Positions 42,013-54,681 of a stretch of 64,000 bases of DNA are shown piece by piece. Position numbers and translations under genes: made by a program. The DNA is taken from assembly GCF_000014125.1 (NCBI RefSeq), contig NC_008593.1:1302001-1366000 (forward strand), given 5' to 3'. The notes under the pieces are model-generated. The model was given only the letters and a program-made list of their open reading frames with translations, did not search any database and was not told the DNA's origin. Position 1 is the first letter of the stretch; every line of letters begins with the position of its first letter. This stretch comes from Clostridium novyi NT. GTDB lineage: Bacteria; Bacillota; Clostridia; Clostridiales; Clostridiaceae.

Positions 42013-45000
42013 TTAGAAAAGAGATAATTGGTTTGTATCTGGTAATCCTTCTAAACATCCATGTTCACTTAAAGCTTCAATAACAGTTTTTGATACTTTA
42101 GATCTTTTTCTTAAATCTTCTTTAGAAATAAATTCTCCTCCTTCTCTAGCGTCGGCAATACTTTTTGCAGCATTAAGTCCTACACCTGAAAGAGAACCTA
42201 TTGGAAGTCTTATATAATTTCCTTCTATTAAAAATTTAGTTGGATGAGATTTATATATATCAACCTTTAAAAATTTTATATTTCTCTTATACATTTCAAA
42301 TGCTAATTCTAAATTAGTTAAAAGACCTTTATCTTTTTGGGTAGCACTATTTCCAAGAGCATTTATCTCATCCATTTTTCTTTTTATAACCTCTTCACCT
42401 TTTACTATTAAATCAGCATCAAAGTCATCAATACCTCTTACTGTAAAGTAAGTTGCATAATAAGCTTCGGGATAATAAACTTTATAGTATGCTATTCTAA
42501 CAGCCATCATTACATAAGCCACAGCGTGACCTTTAGGGAACATGTATTTTATTTTTTTACAAGATTCTATATACCAATCTGGTACTTTATGTTCTCTCAT
42601 TAAAGCTTCATGTTCTTCTGAAAGTCCCTTACCTTTTCTTACCTTTTCCATAATTGTAAATGCATCTTTAGGTGGTAACCCTTTATGAAGTAGATATACC
42701 ATTATGTCATCTCTCGTTGCTATACAATCTTTAAGAGTAGTATATCCTTCTTTTATAAAATATTGAGCATTGTTAAGCCATACATCAGTACCGTGAGAAA
42801 GTCCAGATATTCTCACTAAATCAGAAAATGTTTTTGGCTTTGTATCAACTAACATCTGCCTTACAAATTTAGTACCAAATTCAGGTATACCATAACATCC
42901 TACAGGACATTCAAGTTCCTCTGCTGTTACTCCTAAAGCTTCAGGAGAAGTAAAAAGACTTAATACTTTTTCATCTCCTATAGGTATTTTTATAGGATCA
43001 AGTCCAGTTATATCTTTTAACATTCTAAGTACAGTAGGATCATCGTGTCCTAGTATATCTAGCTTTAGAAGTCTTCCGCTTATTGAATGATAATCAAAGT
43101 GAGTAGTTATAATATCTGAATTAGCATCATCTGCTGGATGTTGTATTGGGCAAAAATTATATATTTCATTATCACTAGGTACAACCATAATTCCACCTGG
43201 ATGTTGACCTGATGTTCTTTTAACTCCAGTACATCCTTGAGTTAATCTTTCAATTTCAGCCTGTGATACTACCATGTTTTTTTCATCTAAATACTTTTTT
43301 ACAAATCCATAAGCTGTCTTATCAGCTATTGTACCTATAGTTCCTGCTTTAAAAGTATGACCTTTTCCGAAAAGCACTTCAGTATATTTATGAATATCTC
43401 CTTGGTTATCTCCAGAGAAGTTAAGGTCAATATCTGGTTCTTTATCACCATTGAATCCAAGGAAGGTTTCAAATGGTATATCGTGTCCATCTCTATTATA
43501 ATCAGCTCCACATTTAGGACATTTTTTAGGAGGTAAATCTGCTCCAGATGAAACTGACCCATCCGTAAAGAACTCACTATTTTTGCAATTAGGACATACA
43601 TAATGTGGTGGAAGTCCATTAACTTCTGTAATATCAGACATAGTTGCAACAAGTGAAGATCCAACAGATCCTCTTGAACCAACTAAGTATCCATCTTCAA
43701 GAGATTTAGCAACTAGTTTATGTGCTATTAAATATAAAACCGCATATCCATTATTTATAATAGAATTTAATTCTTTTTCCAGTCTATCATGTACAACCTT
43801 AGGAAGTGGATTTCCATATATAGAATAAGCCTTTTCTAGTGTCATATTTCTTATATCTTCTTCTGCTCCATCTATTTTAGGTGGAAATGTTTCATCTGGT
43901 ATAGGTTTTACAAACTCCACTGCATTTGCAATTTTTTGAGGGTTGTTTATTACTACCTCTTTTGCTATATCTTCTCCTAAATATTCAAATTCTTTAAGCA
44001 TTTCATTTGTAGTTTTTAAATATAATGGAGGTTGATTTTCAGCATCTGAAAACCCTTGACCAGCCATTAATATTTCTCTAAACTTACCGTCTTTAGGATC
44101 TAAAAAATGTACATCTCCTGTAGCAACTACAGGCATATTATTATTTATTCCTAATTCATATATTTTTCTATTTATTTCTTTAAGTTGATCTTGGTTCTTT
44201 ACAATACCTTTTCTAAGCATAAATTCATTGTTCATAATTGGCTGTATTTCTAGATAATCATAGAATTTAATGATTTCTTTTAAATCCTCGTTACTTTTTC
44301 CCTCTAAAACAGCCTTATATACTTCTCCAGCTTCACATGCAGAACCTATTATTAATCCTTCTTTGTATTGTTCAATTAAACTTTTAGGCATTCTAGGTTT
44401 TTTATAAAAATAATCTAAATTAGAAAATGAAATAAGCTTATATAAGTTTTTTAGTCCCACTTGATTTTTAGCAAGAATAATTAAGTGGTATGTTGGAAGC
44501 TTTTTAACATCAATATTTCCTAAAAATTTATTATTTAAATCATCTAAATATGTTATATTCATTTCTTTTAATAATTTAAAACAATGTACTAATATATCTC
44601 CCGTAGCTTTAGCATCATCTACAGCTCTATGATGATTTTCAAGTGAAACTCCTAAATGCTTTGCAATGGTATTTAATTTATATCTTTTTAATTCTGGAAA
44701 TAAAAATTTAGCTAAAGGTATAGTATCCATTACTGTATAGTTACACTCAATATTTAAATCCTTACAATTCTTTCTTATAAAAGACATATCAAAATTAGAA
44801 TTATGCGCAACAAGAACAGTACCCTCTGCAAATTTTATGAATTTAGGCAATACTTTATCTATAGTTTCAGCATCTTTCACATCATCATTAGTTATACTTG
44901 TAAGTTCCGTAATTTTATATGGTATTTTAATTTCAGGATTTACAAAAGCACTAAAAGAATCTATTATATTTCCATTTTTAATTTTTACAGCTCCAAATTC

Positions 45001-46347
45001 AATTATTTTATCATATTGACTTGAAAATCCTGTAGTTTCTAAATCAAATACTACAAATGTATCATCTATATTTTGATTTTTTACATTAGTAGCAATAGGA
45101 ACTCCATCATTTACAAGATAAGCCTCAACACCATATATAACTTTAATATTAAATTTTTTAGCTGCATCCATAGCTTCTGGAAACGCTTGAACTACTCCAT
45201 GATCTGTTATTGCAACAGCTGGGTGACCCCACTTTGCTGCCCTTTCTATTAAAGAAGTAGCAGAAGATAGACCATCCATAGCACTCATTTGAGTATGCAT
45301 ATGTAATTCTACTCTTTTTTCTTCACAAGTATCCATCTTTTCAAGTTTAGATGTTTTAACTATGTCTCTTGCCATAATAACTACTTCTCTTGCAAATGAA
45401 TCATGTACCGCTTCTCCTCTAACTTTACAATGTAATCCAGCTTTTATTTCTTCTAGTAATTCATCAGTTTCCTTTGGTTTTGGAAAACACTTTACTGTTA
45501 TAGAACTTGTATAATCAGTTATAAAGAATGTTATTATTTTTCTACCAGACTTAGTTTCAATTATATTTACTTTAAAAATATCACCACATATATTAACTAC
45601 TCCGGATGTTTCATTTATATTAACCATATCCTCAATTTCTCCTTGAACATCTCTTCCAAATATAGCATTTGGGTTCTTAGGACCATGGTTCTTTTTATAA
45701 TAAGTATTTTTATTTGAATTTTTATTATTTTCATTTTTATTATGTGAACTTTCTTTACTAGCTCCACTTGATATATTTGCTTTATTTTCCTTTAATGTAC
45801 TTACTATTATTTCTTTTTCTTCCTGTTCCTTAACTGCAATGTAGTTAGTTTCCTTTAATTGTGAATTATATTTTATTGTAACAATTGTTTTAACTCCAAA
45901 TATATCACTTATTACATTCTGAATGATTTTATTTAAATTTTTATTTTGCAATAAATTGCACATAAACTTATCGCCTATATGAATAACTAATAAATTTTCT
46001 TCAACTACTTTATTACATGACATAAGCACTTGTTTACACACAGGTATAATTTTAGACACATTCTCAACAATGTCTACCCAATATTTATTTGTAATATCCT
46101 CTAAAGATACATTTGATATATCTTTGTAACACAATAAATCTATATTTTCAAATCCAATTAATTTTTTAGATATAACTGATTTTATTAAATGTTTTGTACT
46201 TTCTTCTAGTTCATTGGTTGACTTTAAAACTATTTTTAGTTTATTACTTTTACTTAAATATTTAACTTTAAGTATTCTTATATTTTCGTCATATACATTA
46301 TTGGAATCTAATTCAGTTTTTAATATTTGAACTAAACTAGCATTCAT
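42013..46347 (-). CDS. polC: DNA polymerase III PolC-type alpha subunit
   Basis: PolC is the main replicative polymerase of low-GC Gram-positives. The product (1,444 residues) has an N-terminal PolC domain, an OB fold, a PHP domain ([27 protein letters not shown]) into which a DnaQ-like proofreading exonuclease is inserted ([35 protein letters not shown]), a zinc motif ([19 protein letters not shown]) and polymerase motifs including [14 protein letters not shown] 46347 follows ATGGAGG; the earlier in-frame ATG at 46362 is inside it. Confidence 0.97.
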   Translation of the reverse strand: MNASLVQILKTELDSNNVYDENIRILKVKYLSKSNKLKIVLKSTNELEESTKHLIKSVISKKLIGFENIDLLCYKDISNVSLEDITNKYWVDIVENVSKIIPVCKQVLMSCNKVVEENLLVIHIGDKFMCNLLQNKNLNKIIQNVISDIFGVKTIVTIKYNSQLKETNYIAVKEQEEKEIIVSTLKENKANISSGASKESSHNKNENNKNSNKNTYYKKNHGPKNPNAIFGRDVQGEIEDMVNINETSGVVNICGDIFKVNIIETKSGRKIITFFITDYTSSITVKCFPKPKETDELLEEIKAGLHCKVRGEAVHDSFAREVVIMARDIVKTSKLEKMDTCEEKRVELHMHTQMSAMDGLSSATSLIERAAKWGHPAVAITDHGVVQAFPEAMDAAKKFNIKVIYGVEAYLVNDGVPIATNVKNQNIDDTFVVFDLETTGFSSQYDKIIEFGAVKIKNGNIIDSFSAFVNPEIKIPYKITELTSITNDDVKDAETIDKVLPKFIKFAEGTVLVAHNSNFDMSFIRKNCKDLNIECNYTVMDTIPLAKFLFPELKRYKLNTIAKHLGVSLENHHRAVDDAKATGDILVHCFKLLKEMNITYLDDLNNKFLGNIDVKKLPTYHLIILAKNQVGLKNLYKLISFSNLDYFYKKPRMPKSLIEQYKEGLIIGSACEAGEVYKAVLEGKSNEDLKEIIKFYDYLEIQPIMNNEFMLRKGIVKNQDQLKEINRKIYELGINNNMPVVATGDVHFLDPKDGKFREILMAGQGFSDAENQPPLYLKTTNEMLKEFEYLGEDIAKEVVINNPQKIANAVEFVKPIPDETFPPKIDGAEEDIRNMTLEKAYSIYGNPLPKVVHDRLEKELNSIINNGYAVLYLIAHKLVAKSLEDGYLVGSRGSVGSSLVATMSDITEVNGLPPHYVCPNCKNSEFFTDGSVSSGADLPPKKCPKCGADYNRDGHDIPFETFLGFNGDKEPDIDLNFSGDNQGDIHKYTEVLFGKGHTFKAGTIGTIADKTAYGFVKKYLDEKNMVVSQAEIERLTQGCTGVKRTSGQHPGGIMVVPSDNEIYNFCPIQHPADDANSDIITTHFDYHSISGRLLKLDILGHDDPTVLRMLKDITGLDPIKIPIGDEKVLSLFTSPEALGVTAEELECPVGCYGIPEFGTKFVRQMLVDTKPKTFSDLVRISGLSHGTDVWLNNAQYFIKEGYTTLKDCIATRDDIMVYLLHKGLPPKDAFTIMEKVRKGKGLSEEHEALMREHKVPDWYIESCKKIKYMFPKGHAVAYVMMAVRIAYYKVYYPEAYYATYFTVRGIDDFDADLIVKGEEVIKRKMDEINALGNSATQKDKGLLTNLELAFEMYKRNIKFLKVDIYKSHPTKFLIEGNYIRLPIGSLSGVGLNAAKSIADAREGGEFISKEDLRKRSKVSKTVIEALSEHGCLEGLPDTNQLSLF

Positions 46348-46392
46348 CAATGTTTCCTCCATTCTAATTAGCTTTCTTTAATAGTTTAAATT

Positions 46393-46424
46393 ATTTAAGG
46401 CTATGAAAAATCATAGCCTTAAAT
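46393..46424 (-). terminator. Hairpin at the end of ispG
   Basis: Perfect 14-bp stem (46393-46406 with 46411-46424; AAGGCTATGA arm), 4-nt loop, overlapping the ispG stop codon upstream of polC. Confidence 0.75.
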
Positions 46425-47468
46425 ATTCTCTACTTCTTTTATAAGTTCATCTATTAAATTTTCTTCTTTTACTTTCTTAACTATTTTGCCTTTTTTAAAT
46501 ATTAAGCCTTCTCCATTGCCACCTGCAATTCCAACATCAGCTTCTTTAGCTTCTCCTGGTCCATTTACAACACAACCCATTATAGCAACTTTTATATTTT
46601 TATTTATATTTCCAAGTCTCTTTTCTACATCATTGGCTAACTTTATTAGGTTTATTTTAGTTCTACCACATGTAGGACAGGATACAAACTCTATTCCTTC
46701 CTTTATATGTCCAGTAGCTTTTAATATTTCTCTTCCAACTTTTATTTCTTCAATTGGATCTCCGGTTAAAGAAACTCTAATAGTATCTCCTATTCCCTCT
46801 GAAATAAGAGTTCCTATTCCTACACTTGATTTTATAGTACCTCTCCATATAGTACCTGATTCAGTAACCCCTATATGTAGTGGATAATTTACTTTAGAAG
46901 ATATCATTCTATAACTTTCTATCATCTGATTTACATTTGAAGATTTAATTGATATTACTATATCATCAAAATTAATATCTTCTAAAATATTAACATGTTT
47001 TAGAGCACTTTCAACTAATGCTTCTGGACAAACTCCATTATATTTTTCTAATAACTCTTTTTCTAATGAACCCGAATTAACACCAATTCTTATAGGAATA
47101 CCTTTTTCCTTAGCTGCTTTTGCAACTAATTTTACTCTTTCACGACTTCCTATATTTCCTGGATTTATTCTTAAAGCAGCTACTCCATTTTCTATAGATC
47201 TAAGAGCTAATTTATAATCAAAATGTATATCAGCTACTACAGGAATTTCTACACTACTTGTTATTTCTTTTAATGCATCAGCCGCATCCATATCTAAAAC
47301 TGCACATCTTGTTATATCACAACCAGCCATTTGTAATGCTTTTATTTGATTTATAGTTGCCTTAACATCTCTAGTGTCAGTGTTATTCATAGATTGAATA
47401 CTAATAGGTGAATCTCCACCTAAATATATATTTCCAACTTTTATCTTTTTAGTTTCTTTTCTATTCAT
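46419..47468 (-). CDS. ispG: 4-hydroxy-3-methylbut-2-en-1-yl diphosphate synthase IspG
   Basis: IspG is a [4Fe-4S] enzyme of the non-mevalonate isoprenoid pathway; Dxr (48.5 kb) acts earlier in the same pathway. The 349-residue product begins with VGNIYLGGDSPISIQSMNNTDTRD (in part) and carries the cluster cysteines in FVSCPTCGRT and IMGCVVNGPGEAKEADVG. It starts 18 bp after rseP. Confidence 0.97.
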   Translation of the reverse strand: MNRKETKKIKVGNIYLGGDSPISIQSMNNTDTRDVKATINQIKALQMAGCDITRCAVLDMDAADALKEITSSVEIPVVADIHFDYKLALRSIENGVAALRINPGNIGSRERVKLVAKAAKEKGIPIRIGVNSGSLEKELLEKYNGVCPEALVESALKHVNILEDINFDDIVISIKSSNVNQMIESYRMISSKVNYPLHIGVTESGTIWRGTIKSSVGIGTLISEGIGDTIRVSLTGDPIEEIKVGREILKATGHIKEGIEFVSCPTCGRTKINLIKLANDVEKRLGNINKNIKVAIMGCVVNGPGEAKEADVGIAGGNGEGLIFKKGKIVKKVKEENLIDELIKEVENI

Positions 47469-47486
47469 ACATCCATCCCCTAAATA

Positions 47487-48524
47487 TTAAAGTTTAATAG
47501 GGTAAAGTACATCTTTTATTGTAACTACAACCATAAGTAATAATAACAAAGCAAATCCAATGGTATTTATAACCCCTATCCTATCTTTATTTATTTCTCT
47601 CTTTGTAATTATTTGATATAAAGAAACAAATATCCAAAATCCATCTAGTGCTGGGAAAGGAAGTAAGTTAAATATACCTAATTGAATACTTATGAATGCT
47701 GAAAATAAAACCAAATTCATAAGTCCAGCCTTAGATACTGCCCAAGTAACTCTTAAAATTGTTACAGGTCCACCAAAATCATTTTTGGATGCTTTTCCTT
47801 TAAAAATCATGCCCAAAGATTGAAATGTTTGCTTTATTGTTGAACTTGTTTCTTGAAGTCCATATTTTACAGATTGAAAGAAATTAGGTTTTTCCACTAT
47901 AGAAGAACATATTCCTAACATATAAGTTCCATCTTTAGAATTTTTTATAGGCACTATACTTACAGATTTTTGTTCATTGTTTTTTGTAAGCAATTGTACA
48001 TCAATTGGAGAACCCTTTGACATATTTATTTGTCCTATAACATCCTCCCAAGTATTAATCTTATTATTATTAACCTTCGTTATTGTATCTCCTGGTTTTA
48101 TTCCAGCCTTTATGGCAGGACTATTTGGAATTACTTCACTTACAATTGGAACTGAAAATCCTCTCATATGCCCTATTATAGCAAATAACACAATTGCCAA
48201 TACAAAATTCATTATTGGACCAGCTGCTACAATGCTAAGTCTTCTTAATGGTGATTTATTTGAAAAAGATCTTTCATCATCTATAGGAACTTCTTCCTCT
48301 TCACCTTCTCCAAGCATTTTTACATATCCTCCAATAGGAATTATTCTAAATGCATAAAGAGTTTCTTTACCCTTTATTCCAAATAACTTAGGACCCATTC
48401 CTATTGCAAATTCTTCTACTTTAACCCCATTAAGTTTTGCTAGTGCAAAATGGCCAAATTCATGAATAATAACTAATGCACTAAAGGCTAATATTACAAA
48501 AATAATATTTAACAATACATTCAA
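47487..48524 (-). CDS. rseP: Site-2 metalloprotease RseP/RasP
   Basis: An intramembrane zinc protease that cuts regulatory and signal-peptide fragments in the membrane. The 345-residue protein has the zinc motif HEFGH in the first helix, a PDZ domain (GIKPGDTITKVNNNKI), and the second metal ligand region NLLPFPALDG. The start is TTG about 10 nt after AAGGAGG; no better start is present. It lies in the usual dxr-rseP-ispG order. Confidence 0.95.
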   Translation of the reverse strand: MNVLLNIIFVILAFSALVIIHEFGHFALAKLNGVKVEEFAIGMGPKLFGIKGKETLYAFRIIPIGGYVKMLGEGEEEEVPIDDERSFSNKSPLRRLSIVAAGPIMNFVLAIVLFAIIGHMRGFSVPIVSEVIPNSPAIKAGIKPGDTITKVNNNKINTWEDVIGQINMSKGSPIDVQLLTKNNEQKSVSIVPIKNSKDGTYMLGICSSIVEKPNFFQSVKYGLQETSSTIKQTFQSLGMIFKGKASKNDFGGPVTILRVTWAVSKAGLMNLVLFSAFISIQLGIFNLLPFPALDGFWIFVSLYQIITKREINKDRIGVINTIGFALLLLLMVVVTIKDVLYPIKL

Positions 48525-48553
48525 AAATTTTTCCCTCCTTATACAAACTACAC

Positions 48554-49711
48554 TTAAAAATTATATTTATTTTTTATAAATGACCTAACTTTAGCTTCTG
48601 CATTTAAAATATCTTCTACATCTTTTATACTTTTGTTTTCAAACTTATTCATGCACTCTTCAACAATATCAACTATTTCTAAATATTTAATATGGTTATT
48701 TAAAAACATATTTACTGCAACTTCATTTGAAGCATTAAAAATAGTAGGCATTATTCCCCCTAATTTTCCTGCTTCATATGCAAGTTTTAATCCTCTAAAT
48801 TTTTCAAAATCAGGTTTTTCAAAAGTTAAATTTCCCATATTATAAACATCTAGTTTTTCCACTACTTTTTTATTTCTAACAGGATAATTTAAAGCGTATT
48901 GTATAGGAAGCCTCATATCCGTACTAGCTAGTTGTGCAATTATACTTCCATCTATGTATTCTACCATTGAATGGACTATACTTTGTGGATGGACAAGAAC
49001 TTTAATTTTATCATAACCTACATTAAATAACCAATGAGCTTCAATTACTTCTAATCCTTTATTTATCATGGTAGAAGAATCAATTGATATTTTTTTACCC
49101 ATATTCCATTTAGGGTGTTTTAAGGCCTGCTCTGGTGTGATATTTATTAGCTCTTCTAATTTACTTTGTCTAAAAGGTCCTCCTGATGCAGTAACATAGA
49201 TTGTTTCTATATCCTTATAGGAATTTCCTTGAAGACACTGAAATATAGCTCCATGTTCAGAATCTACTGGAAGAATTTTAACATTGTTTTGTTTTGCTGC
49301 CTTCATTACAAGTTCTCCACCTGTAACTAAAGTCTCCTTATTTGCTAAGGCAATATCTTTTCCTGCATTAATAGCCTCTAATGTTGGAACAAGTCCAATC
49401 ATTCCTACAATAGATGTTACTACTAATTCAACTTCTTCTAAAGTAGATATTTTAATTAATCCATCCATTCCATATAATAAGTTTATTTTTATATTATTTA
49501 TATTACAATGATCTTTTACCTTTAAAAAAGTCTCTTTATCATTAATAGCACCATATACTGGATTAAACTTTTCTATTATAGTTATAATCTTTTCATAGCT
49601 TTTATTTGCAGAAAAAGCTACTAATTTGAATTTATTACTTTCCTTTTCTATTACATCTAGAGTTTGTGTTCCTATAGAACCAGTAGCTCCTAATATGCAT
49701 ATATTTTTCAT
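48554..49711 (-). CDS. dxr: 1-deoxy-D-xylulose 5-phosphate reductoisomerase
   Basis: Dxr makes methylerythritol 4-phosphate with NADPH. The 385-residue product shows the Rossmann motif ILGATGSIGTQTLDV, ALANKETLVTGGE, the metal/substrate region PVDSEHGAIFQ, ASGGPFR, MGKKISIDSSTMINKGLEVIEAH (in part) and VHPQSIVHSMVEY. It is followed by rseP 29 bp later. Confidence 0.97.
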   Translation of the reverse strand: MKNICILGATGSIGTQTLDVIEKESNKFKLVAFSANKSYEKIITIIEKFNPVYGAINDKETFLKVKDHCNINNIKINLLYGMDGLIKISTLEEVELVVTSIVGMIGLVPTLEAINAGKDIALANKETLVTGGELVMKAAKQNNVKILPVDSEHGAIFQCLQGNSYKDIETIYVTASGGPFRQSKLEELINITPEQALKHPKWNMGKKISIDSSTMINKGLEVIEAHWLFNVGYDKIKVLVHPQSIVHSMVEYIDGSIIAQLASTDMRLPIQYALNYPVRNKKVVEKLDVYNMGNLTFEKPDFEKFRGLKLAYEAGKLGGIMPTIFNASNEVAVNMFLNNHIKYLEIVDIVEECMNKFENKSIKDVEDILNAEAKVRSFIKNKYNF

Positions 49712-49856
49712 TGCTAAACTCCCATCATAATCTAAAAATTATTTTATCTACAATATACTATATTACTATCTATAAATAAAGTAAATAATACTATTTTTAT
49801 ATTTCAAAACCAAAACCATAATATACTTATATTATATGAATTTTGTCAGCATATTA

Positions 49857-50657
49857 TTATATTTTCATTATCATTGTAACATAATAATATACTATAACTG
49901 ATGTAAAAAGTATACTATCAAATCTATCTAATATTCCTCCATGGCCTGGTATTAGATTACTATAGTCTTTAACATCAACATATCTTTTTATGGATGAGGC
50001 TACTAAATCACCAAATTGACAAAATACTCCACATACAATTCCCATAAATATAAAATGGTATACAGGCACTTGTACTCCAAAGGAATTAATCACTAATCCA
50101 TAAATTCCACAAAATAAAGTACTTCCTATAAGTCCACCAATTGAACCTTCAATTGTTTTTTTAGGACTAACTCTAGGACATAATTTATTTTTTCCAAAAT
50201 ACTTTCCTACATAATACGCAGATGTATCACATAACCAAGCTGATATAAAAATAATCCAAATAAGATATTTTCCATTTGGTTTATCATTTATTAATGCAAT
50301 AAAGCTAAAGAACATAGTAACGTATAAAAATCCCATTAATGTTACAGCTACATCTATAAAATTATACTTATCAGATATTACAGGTATACAAAGCATAATA
50401 AATAGTGCAAATAGTATCATTAAAAATAATTTTTGAAAACTAAATGAATTATTTATAATCAGTATATAATAAATAATAGTTAAAATATAAGATACAATAC
50501 TTAATGGATTAATACCTTTTTTTCTTGAAACATTATAAAACTCATATATTCCCATTAAGGAAAGTAATGCTACAAGAACCTTTAAGTATATTCCACCTAA
50601 AAATAAAACTATAATTAGGGGTGATAAAATAGCAGCTCCTAAATATCGTTTATTCAT
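49857..50657 (-). CDS. cdsA: Phosphatidate cytidylyltransferase CdsA
   Basis: CdsA makes CDP-diacylglycerol, the precursor used by PgsA (25.3 kb). The 266-residue membrane protein has about seven or eight helices and the signature SPKKTIEGSIGG followed by the C-terminal KDYSNLIPGHGGILDRFDS. A 145-bp gap before dxr holds no gene. It starts 10 bp after uppS. Confidence 0.95.
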   Translation of the reverse strand: MNKRYLGAAILSPLIIVLFLGGIYLKVLVALLSLMGIYEFYNVSRKKGINPLSIVSYILTIIYYILIINNSFSFQKLFLMILFALFIMLCIPVISDKYNFIDVAVTLMGFLYVTMFFSFIALINDKPNGKYLIWIIFISAWLCDTSAYYVGKYFGKNKLCPRVSPKKTIEGSIGGLIGSTLFCGIYGLVINSFGVQVPVYHFIFMGIVCGVFCQFGDLVASSIKRYVDVKDYSNLIPGHGGILDRFDSILFTSVIVYYYVTMIMKI

Positions 50658-50667
50658 ATCTTCACCT

Positions 50668-51426
50668 CTACTTTAAACCGCCAAAGCGTCTATCTCTATT
50701 TTGATAATCATAAATTGCTCTTAATAAATCTTGCTTTTTAAAATCAGGCCATTTTATATCTGTATACCAAAATTCTGAATATGCACATTGCCACAATAAG
50801 AAATTACTTAATCTTTGTTCTCCAGCTGTTCTTATTATGATATCTGGATCTTTTAAATTTTTAGTATACAAAAATTCTTCTATTGTGCTTTCATCTATTT
50901 CATGTATTTGTAATGTATTATTTTTAACCTTCTCAGCTATAGACTTAATAGCATTTACAATTTCGTTTCTTCCTCCATAGTTAAGAGCAAGATTTAATAT
51001 TAATCCTGTGTTATTTTGTGTTCTATTTGAGGCATTTATAAGCTCATCTTGACATATCTTTGGTAATTTTGATATATCTCCAATATATCTTATAACTACA
51101 TTTTCTTCATGTAGTTCTTTTAATTCTTTTTTCAAATATTCTACTAAAAGTTTCATTAATGCACTAACTTCATCTTTTGGTCTTTTCCAGTTTTCTGTTG
51201 AAAACGCATATAAAGTAAGTGCTTTTACATTTAACTTACTACATTCTTTTACTATTTCTCTTATAGTCTCTACCCCTGCTTTATGTCCAACAGTTCTAGG
51301 AAGCTTTCTTTTTTTTGCCCACCTTCCATTTCCATCCATTATTATAGCTATATGTTCTGGAATTCTATCCATATCAATACTTATTATTTCCTTATTATCC
51401 TTAGAAAAATTCAATATATTCTTCAT
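50668..51426 (-). CDS. uppS: Undecaprenyl diphosphate synthase
   Basis: UppS condenses isopentenyl units into the C55 lipid carrier for the cell wall. The 252-residue product has HIAIIMDGNGRWAKKRKLPR with catalytic Asp, GHKAGVETIREIV, LYAFSTENWKRP, and DIIIRTAGEQRLSNFLLWQ. It stands before cdsA as in most bacteria. Confidence 0.97.
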   Translation of the reverse strand: MKNILNFSKDNKEIISIDMDRIPEHIAIIMDGNGRWAKKRKLPRTVGHKAGVETIREIVKECSKLNVKALTLYAFSTENWKRPKDEVSALMKLLVEYLKKELKELHEENVVIRYIGDISKLPKICQDELINASNRTQNNTGLILNLALNYGGRNEIVNAIKSIAEKVKNNTLQIHEIDESTIEEFLYTKNLKDPDIIIRTAGEQRLSNFLLWQCAYSEFWYTDIKWPDFKKQDLLRAIYDYQNRDRRFGGLK

Positions 51427-51459
51427 AATTAATTTCCCCTCAAATTTTATAAAATTTTT

Positions 51460-51489
51460 AAAATACCTGCCTTTTAAAGCAGGTATTTT
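51460..51489 (-). terminator. Terminator/attenuator between frr and uppS
   Basis: Perfect 11-bp stem (51460-51470 with 51479-51489; TACCTGC/GCAGGTA) with an 8-nt loop and AT-rich flanks. It sits just after frr. Confidence 0.8.
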
Positions 51490-51520
51490 AAAAATTTGAA
51501 CTATGCAATTATTGTAATAA

Positions 51521-52078
51521 TTAAACAGACATTACTTCTTTTTCTTTTGCGCTTACTATATTATCAATTTCAGTTATATATTTATCAGTAATTTTTTGAA
51601 CTGAACTTTCTCCTTCTTTTGCTTCATCTTCTGTTATATCATTATTTTTCTTTAGATTTTTTATTTTGTCGTTTCCTTCTCTTCTTATAGATCTTATAGC
51701 TATTTTGCTTTCTTCACCTATTTTTTTAACTTTTTTAACTATATCTTTTCTTGTTTCTTCTGTTAATTCAGGAATGATAAGTCTTATAACTGATCCATCA
51801 TTTGAAGGATTTAATCCTAAATCTGATTGTAATATTGCTTTTTCAATATCTTTTAATGAATTTTTATCCCAAGGTTGAATTAATAAAACTCTAGGTTCAG
51901 GAGAAGATACATTAGCTAATTGATTGATAGGTGTTTCACTTCCATAATATTCAACATTAACTCTATCTAGCATAGCTGGATTAGCTTTTCCTGCTTTCAT
52001 TGATCCAAGATCTTTCTTTAATACAGATATACTTTTTAACATTTTTTCTTCAGATTTATTTAAAATGTCTTTTATCAT
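51521..52078 (-). CDS. frr: Ribosome recycling factor
   Basis: RRF splits terminated ribosomes with EF-G. The 185-residue protein has ETPINQLANVSSPEPRVLLIQPWD, LNPSNDGSVIRLIIPELTEETR (in part) and the RRxxNDKIKNLKK helix region. It starts 16 bp after pyrH with GGAGGAAG. Confidence 0.97.
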   Translation of the reverse strand: MIKDILNKSEEKMLKSISVLKKDLGSMKAGKANPAMLDRVNVEYYGSETPINQLANVSSPEPRVLLIQPWDKNSLKDIEKAILQSDLGLNPSNDGSVIRLIIPELTEETRKDIVKKVKKIGEESKIAIRSIRREGNDKIKNLKKNNDITEDEAKEGESSVQKITDKYITEIDNIVSAKEKEVMSV

Positions 52079-52094
52079 AGCACTTCCTCCTTTT

Positions 52095-52835
<741 letters not shown>

Positions 52836-52877
52836 CTATATAAAATTCATATATAAATTTTTTAAATAGCTTTAAAA

Positions 52878-52902
52878 AAAGAGAACACTTAGTGTCCTCT
52901 TT
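52878..52902 (-). terminator. Terminator of rpsB-tsf
   Basis: An 11-bp stem with one mismatch (52878-52888 with 52892-52902; GTGTCCTCTTT arm) and 3-nt loop lies just downstream of tsf, with an A-tract giving U residues on the minus strand. Confidence 0.8.
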
Positions 52903-52921
52903 ATTTATTTTTAGTTATTCA

Positions 52922-53842
52922 CTATTTTTGGTTCATTTGTCTTTGAACTTCTTCAGCAAAGTTTTCTTCTTTCTTTTCTAAACCTTCTCCTCTTTCAAAT
53001 CTAACGAATTTGCAAAGAGTTATAGGTGAGCCAACTTCTTTTGATTTTTCTTCAAGTAATTTTTTAATTGTGTAATCTGAGTTTTTAACCCATACTTGAT
53101 CAATTAAGCATACTTCTTTAAGGTATTTTTTAACTCTACCTTCAACCATTTTTTCAACGATTTTTTCTGGTTTTCCTTCATTTAAAGCTTGTGCTCTGTA
53201 GATTTCTCTTTCTTTATCAAGAGCTTCTTCATCTACACTAGTTTCATCTAAGAATAGTGGATTTGCAGCAGCAACTTGCATAGCTATGTCTTTAGCAAGT
53301 GGCATTAATATATCACTTTCTTTTTCACAACCTAATTCAACTAATACACCGATTCTTCCTTCACCATGAACATATCCGTTGATTACTCCGTTATCAATTG
53401 TAAGCTTTTCAAATCTTCTTATGTTCATGTTTTCACCGATTTTAGCTATTAATGCTGTTAAAGCTTCTTTTACAGTAACATTTTCATCTGCAATGTATTT
53501 TGATTCTAATAATTCTTCAACATCTTTAACATCTGAAGTAGCGATTTGTTTTGCTATTGAATTTGTGAATTCAACGAATGATTCGTTAATTGAAACGAAG
53601 TCAGTTTCGCAGTTAACTTCTAAAGCAACAGCTGTTTTATTGTCTTCGCTTAAGTAAGTAGTTACTAATCCTTCAGCAGCAACTCTTCCAGCTTTTTTAG
53701 CGGCAGCAGCTAATCCTTTTTCTCTTAAGAATTCTACAGCTTTTTCCATATCACCATCAGTTTCAGTTAAAGCTTTCTTACAATCCATCATTCCTGCGCC
53801 AGTTCTTTCTCTTAATTCCTTAACCATCTTTGCAGTAACCAT
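52922..53842 (-). CDS. tsf: Elongation factor Ts
   Basis: EF-Ts exchanges GDP for GTP on EF-Tu. The 306-residue product opens with [20 protein letters not shown] and has the TDFV motif in NCETDFV. ATG 53842 matches the family start; a GTG nine bases earlier is possible but would add residues not seen in homologues. It follows rpsB by 34 bp. Confidence 0.97.
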   Translation of the reverse strand: MVTAKMVKELRERTGAGMMDCKKALTETDGDMEKAVEFLREKGLAAAAKKAGRVAAEGLVTTYLSEDNKTAVALEVNCETDFVSINESFVEFTNSIAKQIATSDVKDVEELLESKYIADENVTVKEALTALIAKIGENMNIRRFEKLTIDNGVINGYVHGEGRIGVLVELGCEKESDILMPLAKDIAMQVAAANPLFLDETSVDEEALDKEREIYRAQALNEGKPEKIVEKMVEGRVKKYLKEVCLIDQVWVKNSDYTIKKLLEEKSKEVGSPITLCKFVRFERGEGLEKKEENFAEEVQRQMNQK

Positions 53843-53876
53843 GTATATCACACACTCCTAACAAGTTAATTTTAAA

Positions 53877-54578
53877 TTATTCAGCTAATTGTTCACCTTG
53901 ATTTCCTTCGATTATAGCATCTGCTATTTTAGAAGTTATTAATCTTACGGCTCTTATTGCATCATCATTTCCTGGTATTACATAATCTATTTCATCTGGA
54001 TCACAGTTTGTATCAACTATTGCAACTACAGGGATTCCAAGATTTTTTGCTTCATCTATAGCATTTTTTTCTTTTCTTGGATCTACTATGAATATAGCTC
54101 CTAAGTTAGATGCATCTAAGTTCTTTATTCCGCCAAGATTTTTTTCTAATTTTTCTTTTTCATTTCTTAATTTTATTACTTCTTTTTTAGGTAGAACTTC
54201 AAAAGTTCCGTCTTCTTCCATTTTTTCTAATTGTTCTAATTTGTTAATTCTTGTTTTGATAGTTTTGAAGTTTGTAAGCATTCCACCTAACCATCTATTG
54301 TTTACAAAGTGCATTCCTGATCTTAAGCTTTCTTCTTCTATAGCTTCTTGTGCTTGTTTTTTAGTTCCTACAAATAGAACTTCTTTTCCATCAGCAACTA
54401 CACTTTTAACGAATTCATATGCTTCTTCAACTTTTTTTACAGTTTTTTGAAGGTCTATTATATAGATACCGTTTCTTTCTGTAAATATGTATGGAGCCAT
54501 TTTAGGATTCCATCTTCTTGTTTGGTGACCAAAATGTACACCAGCTTCTAATAATTGTTTCATTGAAATAATTGACAT
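53877..54578 (-). CDS. rpsB: 30S ribosomal protein S2
   Basis: S2 joins late in 30S assembly and recruits S1 where present. The 233-residue protein has [34 protein letters not shown] and the C-terminal [20 protein letters not shown]. It has its own promoter and a structured leader, and co-transcribes with tsf. Confidence 0.98.
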   Translation of the reverse strand: MSIISMKQLLEAGVHFGHQTRRWNPKMAPYIFTERNGIYIIDLQKTVKKVEEAYEFVKSVVADGKEVLFVGTKKQAQEAIEEESLRSGMHFVNNRWLGGMLTNFKTIKTRINKLEQLEKMEEDGTFEVLPKKEVIKLRNEKEKLEKNLGGIKNLDASNLGAIFIVDPRKEKNAIDEAKNLGIPVVAIVDTNCDPDEIDYVIPGNDDAIRAVRLITSKIADAIIEGNQGEQLAE

Positions 54579-54608
54579 TAATATTACCTCCCATTGGTTT
54601 TTACCTCC

Positions 54609-54661
54609 ATTGCTTTGTCATGAAAACCTATTTTAGGCACCAATTCATAAATCAAGCAATG
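54609..54661 (-). promoter_or_regulatory. Structured rpsB leader, possible S2 autoregulatory element
   Basis: CATTGCTT (54609-54616) and AAGCAATG (54654-54661) are perfect inverted repeats enclosing ATTGGTGCCTAAAATAGG in the rpsB transcript; ATTGGT can also pair with ACCAAT just before the ribosome site. Leaders in front of rpsB are known to mediate S2 feedback in several bacteria; function here is inferred. Confidence 0.45.
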
Positions 54662-54681
54662 TGTGTTTTTCTTCCTTATGT

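Noticed and set aside
43335..43682. 115-residue minus-strand frame within polC
   Set aside because: It overlaps the zinc-motif region of PolC in another frame and has no independent support; it does not indicate a frameshift because PolC is continuous.
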